Shown here piece by piece: positions 16,301 to 17,915 of a stretch of 17,915 bases of DNA. Origin of the DNA: Clostridia bacterium (lineage in GTDB: Bacteria > Bacillota_A > Clostridia > Christensenellales > Aristaeellaceae); contig JAFQGN010000367.1 of NCBI GenBank assembly GCA_017398245.1, forward strand, positions 1 to 17,915, read 5' to 3'. A program made the translations under genes and the position numbers. A model generated the notes under the pieces. The model was given only the letters and a program-made list of their open reading frames with translations, was not told the DNA's origin and did not search any database. Positions within the stretch are counted from its first letter, which is position 1; each line of letters begins with the position of its first letter.

Positions 16301-17127
16301 CCCTGACTGGCGGTGTCCGGCGCGAGCGTATCATCAAAATCCCGGCTCAGGTAGTATTCCGAGAGCATGCGCGGCAGGCCGCCGCCCGCACCGAGCACGT
16401 TGGCGATGTTCGCCGCAGCCGAACGCAGGCGCAGCGCGTCTGCATCCATCTCGCTCATGAAGGCGCCGAAGATGGGACGGGGGCTCTGCGAAGCGTCCAT
16501 CGGGACGAACACGCCGTTGCCGGCGCTGTCGCACATGCCGCTGACAGTCTGGGAGATCTCGCGCATGTTGTTCTGGAAGGTGAACAAAAAGTTGTACATT
16601 CGCACACGGTTTTCTTCATTTTGGAGCAGCTGGCGGCGGCCGGCATCCGTGCCCGCCTCTTCGCCGAACATCTGGATCATTTCATTTTGCAGGCAGATGT
16701 TGCTGTAGCCCTTTGCGGCCTCGGCAACCACACGCGCCGCACCTTCGGGCGTTTGAAACGCAGTGAGGATCTCCTGCCCCAAGGCGGCGCGCTCGCTGGC
16801 AAAGGCATCGGGATCCATCAGTTCAGAGAGCGTATACCCGCGGTTGAGCATCACGCCGCGCAAAAGTGAGTTCGGCGTAGAAGCGCGGCTCATGCCGGAG
16901 CTGTACAGGCCGTTTTCGATGCCCAGCCGATAGTTTTCGTTGTCGCCGGCCTCCGAAAACGCAAAGCCGTAGCTTTCCTGAAAATACTGCCCGGTCGGGG
17001 CGGCCTGCGTCACGTTTCCCACGGCACGCGCCGTCGCCGTCAGGCGCTCATGCGCCGTCATGGGGCGTGTTTCGCCTGTATCTGTGTTACGCACGGTCAT
17101 GGTCGCAGCATCAAATTCAAATGGCAT
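6850..17127 (-). CDS. Giant repeat protein of about 3,425 residues, unknown function
   Basis: One unbroken frame of 10.3 kb. I do not recognise the family. Layout by residue: 1-550 a unique, Met- and Ala-rich N-terminal region; X1 about 555-975; Y1 about 976-1750; X2 about 1751-2150; Y2 about 2151-2888; X3 about 2889-3275; a basic, Pro-rich disordered tail to 3425. X carries conserved GATPEEA, ALDMFYD, LTxSERD, GYxEARYxTPEA, FIDGxSxRExY and DALWQxDPxREAR. Y is largely Gln/Glu/Ala-rich and helical or coiled-coil-like, with EVHGGT, LPPETREEALQRI, RYHLMQALRxFGKEER and ARETDELEAVSGLF. No signal peptide, membrane helix, sortase motif or nucleotide-binding loop is seen, so it is probably cytosolic or exported by an unconventional route. 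The ATG at 17127 has GTGAGG 6 bases upstream; the GTG at 17139 overlaps that site. It forms a monocistronic unit with its own promoter and terminator. It could be a structural protein, a toxin/effector or a decayed phage-like polyvalent protein; none is established. Confidence 0.92.
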   Translation of the reverse strand: MPFEFDAATMTVRNTDTGETRPMTAHERLTATARAVGNVTQAAPTGQYFQESYGFAFSEAGDNENYRLGIENGLYSSGMSRASTPNSLLRGVMLNRGYTLSELMDPDAFASERAALGQEILTAFQTPEGAARVVAEAAKGYSNICLQNEMIQMFGEEAGTDAGRRQLLQNEENRVRMYNFLFTFQNNMREISQTVSGMCDSAGNGVFVPMDASQSPRPIFGAFMSEMDADALRLRSAAANIANVLGAGGGLPRMLSEYYLSRDFDDTLAPDTASQGGYDRGNMSLPRAAVGAIVMNEIMEHLLAGAEDTLGQTPMPPFNYYSAKMQQGTEALAGMAAYVLKEIVRGDPEVIETFAPRIFDPDTHMQEMRDAAEQRLDAERGLAVLDAANRDAYRRSYLPENARDEAYLTQMREKDEHRPMHPFVMTPEQQQARHSELDGERVRLQNALQAAGNLLQNRQQRLTQRGEADALETGRIEAARRYIARTERDLVRTVLQLDATDTARNAGEALLAHGVPNFQLTPVFSPQLKEALGRMREASDAAVSAGTETAALLGHTQSELDLRDFTEMAPYPLGATPEEAARITSEYTRLFFGTPAERKEALDMFYDRMDAVDVFSLDLSVLEGRDDGPRLPPDNLTRSERDVLSFVRLVRANQAIMTKMGENPGYFEARYPTPEARLRFDLMQNMLVSHGFNLYFSNGVLPSNGIRQNLMSVPGFSREAFDAQLRAGEVPVGLLPAIPMAAQISMQTYRVHRAALEGVRLPPEEMAFRFTVPAGEAARQMYESMLGGSNRDNDYPRARNFIDTIDLALRSDVAQQYMRDTGAEMEDLIFIDGRSLRELYGEQTAGFEPRRRTRALQQMAFDAMVSGEYRVELGLVTTDHTGAYSVRVCPMQPDLRALEPYERRYEHGAARRAFDFGATKIETRASKADALWQNDPDREARHAAISNSVAQRIFTRPNLESAMQARSRANEEAFIKSARGLVEAAPPAAVSDLSAARTVADKALREAQAQKEQILRERGLLEQQQERAQQFLDVQRRTNRLLKQAADPKSEINWPDVSKLYEEFPFDFDAVVRFETARMGEKVVRPALFRHQALEQLLDVHRRGAPEAERRELLDQAVSGGRITKEERTRFEEALKLPAAEADALLATLKGELNTAVAEYAGAYKAALDRWPHRELANPEAMAGRKAGIEVLSAQLVQVPDEVYRRAAEAEALEQDGIEVHGGTVKPLLNEWRPEPASFLPPETREEALQRIVEIDKTFELHKRYMQDASIVASAKMLFISGIDETMPVHEIRQDIRDTLAHIERLNISVEHLPQAMQQEYARHMETLRQFADQHIDAPGPVDYDPLQHAVTAAGRILDETVTMQPQYALFARDRQNAISTYDTGMHERYHLMQALRGFGKEERLTQMAAERGTAYTPEEPKHAFALSAAQLEARGHETRRTANRLVSQVLNAQGYQADRAEELREAGTQLLDGLRGAIARETDELEAVSGLFARASAAQFEAARAGLLREQQALEALSETYDIAGQVTQQEKVAQAEQRLAALEAHTLTHEALQGLDGAEQLRIAREFLAYQQEAAAPGTAGERAQNAEAAQNYIDQLLRVQQMEHFADVLREPQGISTAERLQLAKAYADLEARVLSDTPESDADARLIQKDRAEAAGRFANRVNTFARHERHIEELQAEQQRLERQQDVVRVAASLSENAVGREAPVGLLSAPQLSPQLLAAIKNRADLRTAAGTAARAAATELGHEHNRDSNDTRDFTEMVTIDMGATPEEAAIAGEQYARLYYSGPEGRKAALDMFYDKVDTFDPMALDYSCLQGKDTGARTGPDQLTQSERDMLRLMEAVRYNQTIGTKAKENPGYLEARYNTPEALQRYDMINYGVIMNSMNTYITMCVLVANSLDNDWSPMREQALAIRDESIMHEMTMSAEVSLQHYKQVMASMAGEKTDPTIHATMPAPTAGKMYEAIREPHSWKGSGMFDASIGALFTNDGTKRLMRENGLEMQDMIFIDGKSMRELYDERRAAPSKDRIKQDAFQLLVSGDRRVEIGMLQPDANGVLSVRVSPVRLNLHAMDELEKRNEHNAARRALDFGAAKIGTRADKMDALWQDDPEREARQRAVQESVAKRVFAHANLESAMQARSRANEAAFIKGAHAQEEDAPPAVVSDLSAVRTAADEALRVPLAQNEQIQRERGILQQQQERAQQYIDAQQRTDRMIAQAADPASALLWRDIERLTENLPFDFDIAARETLERMRNNEVKPAYKRHEVYETYLEKRLDLNVPEAERRAVLDKAVRAGSITAADRDRFVAAEDPVAAVDLSEQLKAELHDCVGRYAGTYKTALDRWPLRDLAAPEAMTAREAEIEAMGDRVVQVPDELYIRAIEAEAREKDGIEVHGGTIEPVTPEWWMDPHNYLPPETREEALQRILEIDKSIELQKRYVKDMAVIASAKNIFALGIDGKLPVHENRQDLRDTLAYIEGAKVSLDHLPKTMQQEYAENIQMLHSFADETLDAKTPYDSIALSAALSKTFRVLTEAVNLRPEYFAFSKDSQTTVAGYDNAMRERYHLMQALRSFGKEERLNQMAAERGVTYVPAAPVHAFGLPEAEHEAYARECSNRSLGTRMQLENAQNAHAIRTSQIEAGGTALLGSVSEAVARETDELEAVSGLFVSAAAAQAEALLAGLEAGPLTQDALQALDGAEQLRIAREFLAFQQDEAAPGSAEVRAQNAEAAQNYIDQLLRVQQLERFAEVLQEPKGVSAAERQQLAGAYAETERRALSNAPETDVAAQVILQDKVEAAERYAHQAGIFSRYDRHLEELHAMHQQALRRENVEHVAASLGKNAAEREAPAAFLADPIFSPQLMAAIKKRAELRVAAGTAARATATELGHEHKRSTNDTRDFAEMVTIDMGATPEEAAIAGEQYARLYYSGPEGRKAALDMFYDKVDTFDPMALDYSCLQGKDTGARTGPDQLTRSERDMLRLMEAVRYNQTIGTKAKENHGYLEARYNTPEAKRCFELINYGVVSNFNSYLASYALSANGLNESWGQIDALTMRNRDAMLMPNTLLQVESALQHYKQSMAAKSGKTLDPTVRVTVPQAAAAALYGTVRDPEGYEAGNMFHALIGTAFSNRAARDLMEENGLEMQDMVFIDGKSMREFYADKFADTPATADTRMQRDALAQLISGEHRIEIGMLEPDKNGVLTVRVSPLQLNMHSLDELEKRSEHNAVRRAFDLGRTKIETRADKMDALWQNDPDREARQRAVQESVAKRVFANANRQYQAQRAQQPPEAAAQAPEERRINEMRSPDVPESRGPETAPKAAETAPKQPVREKIALDEMENADVPKQRGRANSLPGTQKEREAAEKTQQELTDVEKNEKPARERVTLDELFSEEPQRARPRSRSLPTKPKTLTLGEDGKEKKGKDMGGK
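7303..8463 (-). repeat. Module X3 of the giant protein
   Basis: The third X copy starts at DFAEMVTIDMGATPEEA and ends at VAKRVFANAN, where the disordered tail replaces the Y module. Its last part (7318-7428) matches X2 (10738-10848) with five mismatches in 111 bases. Confidence 0.82.
8464..10677 (-). repeat. Module Y2 of the giant protein
   Basis: About 738 residues, homologous to Y1, with short near-identical DNA patches (for example around 8908-8964 against 12320-12376). It is shorter because the segment after LEAVSGLF goes directly to LLAGLEAGPLTQDALQ. Confidence 0.78.
10678..11877 (-). repeat. Module X2 of the giant protein
   Basis: About 400 residues with the same landmarks as X1 and X3. 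Its first third is nearly identical in DNA to X3 (11525-11864 against 8111-8450), while its middle (TYITMCVLVANSLDNDW and beyond) differs strongly from X3. Confidence 0.82.
11878..14202 (-). repeat. Module Y1 of the giant protein
   Basis: About 775 residues that align throughout with Y2, from AVSDLSA and ERGLLEQQQERAQQ to NAEAAQNYIDQLLRVQQ. It contains an extra stretch around LSETYDIAGQVTQQEKVAQ that Y2 lacks. It is mostly predicted helical by composition. Confidence 0.78.
14203..15465 (-). repeat. Module X1 of the giant protein (most divergent copy)
   Basis: This segment carries the shared landmarks DFTEM, LGATPEEA, ALDMFYDRMD, LTRSERD, NPGYFEARYPTPEA, FIDGRSLRELY and DALWQNDPDREAR. Copy-specific substitutions such as SVLEGRDDGPRLPP against SCLQGKDTGARTGP make it clearly older than the X2/X3 split. 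The boundary is approximate. Confidence 0.8.
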
Positions 17128-17217
17128 ATATGTCCTCACTTTCTGCTGTCGGGCAGCGGCTTAGGATTATCGTCATTCGGTTCTCTGAAACGCTGCACCA
17201 ACGCGCTGCGTCTCTAT

Positions 17218-17237
17218 GTTTGTATCATAGCACAAAC
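17218..17237 (-). promoter_or_regulatory. Extended -10 promoter and overlapping palindrome of the giant gene
   Basis: On the minus strand TGC-TATGAT (17224-17232) is an extended -10, with an AT-rich stretch upstream (17238-17270) and no good -35. The 6-bp arms GTTTGT and ACAAAC, 8 bases apart, exactly bracket the -10, so a dimeric repressor could bind there. The leader is about 90 bases. Confidence 0.55.
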
Positions 17238-17441
17238 TTTTTTAAAATAATGCTTTTTTTCAAAATTTACAGGTGTTGTTTTACAAAAAACGGCGCAATA
17301 TGTCCGATGGGGCGAGGTATGTGCGCAGACTTCGCCGCGGCCATAAAACCGGAGGCACAAAAAGGCGGCTGCTTCTGTTAAGAGGAACAGCCCCGCAGGG
17401 TTTCTGCGCACGCTCCTGCTGCGCCATATGCGCCATAAGAA

Positions 17442-17465
17442 AAGGCCGCCCGATTGGGCGGCCTT
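17442..17465. terminator. GGCCGCCC hairpin terminator
   Basis: AAGGCCGCCC pairs with GGGCGGCCTT around GATT. The preceding GCGCCATAAG (17430) and the stem closely match the hairpin at 6515-6540, so this is the same terminator family. Confidence 0.7.
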
Positions 17466-17503
17466 ATTGTGATAGGCGGAGACGAAGGGATTCGTAAACC
17501 CCC

Positions 17504-17527
17504 GCACTTCACCTTGCGGTGAAGTGC
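17504..17527. repeat. Perfect 10-bp hairpin GCACTTCACC/GGTGAAGTGC
   Basis: The loop is TTGC. No T-run follows. It is three bases from the hairpin at 17530-17554, so the two form a tandem hairpin pair. Confidence 0.7.
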
Positions 17528-17529
17528 CC

Positions 17530-17554
17530 GTAAATTTGCCGGGGGCAAATTTAC
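17530..17554. repeat. Perfect 11-bp hairpin GTAAATTTGCC/GGCAAATTTAC
   Basis: The loop is GGG. It has no T-run and is paired with the preceding hairpin. It may be an interspersed structured repeat. Confidence 0.7.
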
Positions 17555-17596
17555 CCGCAAGATTTCTGCTTACCCCCCGGCGGCGCCTCAACAAAC

Positions 17597-17617
17597 GGCC
17601 GCCCGATGTGGGGGGCC
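17597..17617. terminator. Imperfect GGCCGCCC hairpin with a plus-strand T-run
   Basis: GGCCGCCC pairs with GGGGGGCC with one mismatch, followed by TTTTCTT. It is 11 bases beyond the 3' end of tRNA-Ser, so it could terminate that minus-strand transcript, though its T-run faces the plus strand. Confidence 0.5.
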
Positions 17618-17628
17618 TTTTCTTAGGG

Positions 17629-17717
17629 CGCAGCAGGAGGGAATCGAACCCTCGGACGGCTTTTGACCGTCACACGATTTCCAGTCGTGCTCGTTATGAC
17701 CACTTCGATACTGCTGC
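17629..17717 (-). tRNA. tRNA-Ser (anticodon GGA)
   Basis: The 89-base RNA has a 7-bp acceptor stem GCAGCAG/CTGCTGC and discriminator G. The anticodon stem is CACGA/TCGTG with loop CTGGAAA, giving anticodon GGA (reads UCC/UCU). A long variable arm (GACGG/CCGTC) is typical of tRNA-Ser, and the T arm is GAGGG-TTCGATT-CCCTC. CCA is not encoded; GCCC follows. A strong promoter lies upstream at 17761-17789. Confidence 0.96.
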
Positions 17718-17760
17718 ATCTTGAAAACGCCTTCGGCGGTCACAGACCGAAAGCTTGGTT

Positions 17761-17789
17761 ATTATAAGGTATTTGCCGGACAAAGTCAA
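17761..17789 (-). promoter_or_regulatory. tRNA-Ser promoter
   Basis: TTGACT (17784-17789) and a perfect TATAAT (17761-17766) are separated by 17 bases on the minus strand, 44 bases before the mature 5' end. It is the best promoter in the window. Confidence 0.85.
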
Positions 17790-17852
17790 TATCTTTTTGC
17801 AATTCCGGCATGAATATTTGCAAAAAAGCCCTGCAGACGGGCGGATTTCCTC

Positions 17853-17880
17853 TTTACAAATCACAAAAGTATGGTATAAT
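17853..17880 (+). promoter_or_regulatory. Promoter of the right-edge tRNA
   Basis: TTTACA (17853-17858) and TATAAT (17875-17880) are separated by 16 bases, 20 bases before the tRNA 5' end. It diverges from the tRNA-Ser promoter. Confidence 0.82.
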
Positions 17881-17900
17881 ATGCTTCGCATTATCGGTGT

Positions 17901-17915
17901 GGGGGCGTAGCTCAG
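17901..17915 (+). tRNA. 5' end of a tRNA, probably tRNA-Ala (cut by window edge)
   Basis: GGGGGCGTAGCTCAG is the start of an acceptor stem plus TAGCTCAG of a D arm. A GGGG(G/C) acceptor with TAGCTCAG is most typical of tRNA-Ala, but the anticodon lies outside the window. Confidence 0.7.

Larger units (their letters stand above)
17128..17628. other. Intergenic region rich in hairpins, no gene seen
   Basis: These 501 bases between the giant gene and tRNA-Ser contain the giant-gene promoter and leader (to about 17270), then a series of hairpins at 17442-17465, 17504-17527, 17530-17554 and 17597-17617. Open frames here lack ribosome sites and run through the hairpins, so I do not call genes. Confidence 0.6.

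Noticed and set aside
11875..16869. Two further long antisense frames (11875-13956 and 15058-16869)
   Set aside because: Same reason: no ribosome sites, and low-complexity His/Gly/Arg-rich products typical of reverse reading of a GC-rich gene.
6850..17127. The module repeats as a CRISPR or simple satellite array
   Set aside because: Units are over 1 kb, coding and diverged; there are no short regular repeat-spacer units.
17214..17594. A 126-codon minus-strand frame upstream of the giant gene
   Set aside because: It runs through several perfect hairpins, lacks a ribosome site and overlaps the giant-gene promoter.
6850..17717. Possible genomic island integrated at tRNA-Ser carrying the giant gene
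   Set aside because: No integrase and no direct repeat of the tRNA 3' end were found in the window, and base composition is similar to that of the neighbours.

Overview
This window looks like the chromosome of a GC-rich, low-redundancy Firmicute, most likely a gut Clostridia/Oscillospiraceae-type bacterium. The basis is strong GGAGG-type ribosome sites, TTGACA/TATAAT and extended -10 promoters, a PlsY-type acyltransferase, Gram-positive style small membrane proteins, GC-rich intrinsic terminators, and a tRNA-Ser without an encoded CCA. I see no rRNA, CRISPR array, integrase or transposase.

Layout. Positions 264-3004 hold a four-gene minus-strand operon: an HD-domain hydrolase, a short MFS transporter, a small membrane protein and a secreted, membrane-anchored SH3-like protein. 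It is read from a promoter at 3077-3105 and ends in a hairpin at 211-254. A divergent SDR oxidoreductase (3224-3970, plus) follows. Next come plsY (4259-4885, minus), a 158-residue Cys-rich protein with an MNGMPP repeat tract (5098-5574, minus) and a flavodoxin (5939-6412, plus). Between plsY and the Cys-rich gene is a 34-bp tandem repeat fused to a terminator.

The dominant object is one uninterrupted minus-strand gene at 6850-17127 encoding about 3,425 residues that I cannot assign to any family. Its architecture is N-terminal region, X1, Y1, X2, Y2, X3, disordered basic tail. X is a module of about 390-420 residues present three times, and Y is a module of about 740-775 residues present twice. 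It is a single-gene unit with its own extended -10 promoter and flanking terminators, and has no visible signal peptide or membrane segment. X2 and X3 share a DNA block of 340 bp with only four mismatches, which suggests recent duplication or gene conversion. This is the best candidate for something undescribed.

A second unusual feature is a 183-bp multi-hairpin element with imperfect terminal inverted repeats. It occurs twice in opposite orientation (31-213 and 6538-6720, about 97% identical). Each copy is bracketed by two direct copies of a different intrinsic terminator, as if it had inserted at a terminator and duplicated the whole hairpin.

The right end holds tRNA-Ser(GGA) (minus) and the first 15 bases of another tRNA, probably Ala (plus), each with a clear promoter. 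The window has no shared pathway; the four-gene operon is the only obvious co-transcribed group.
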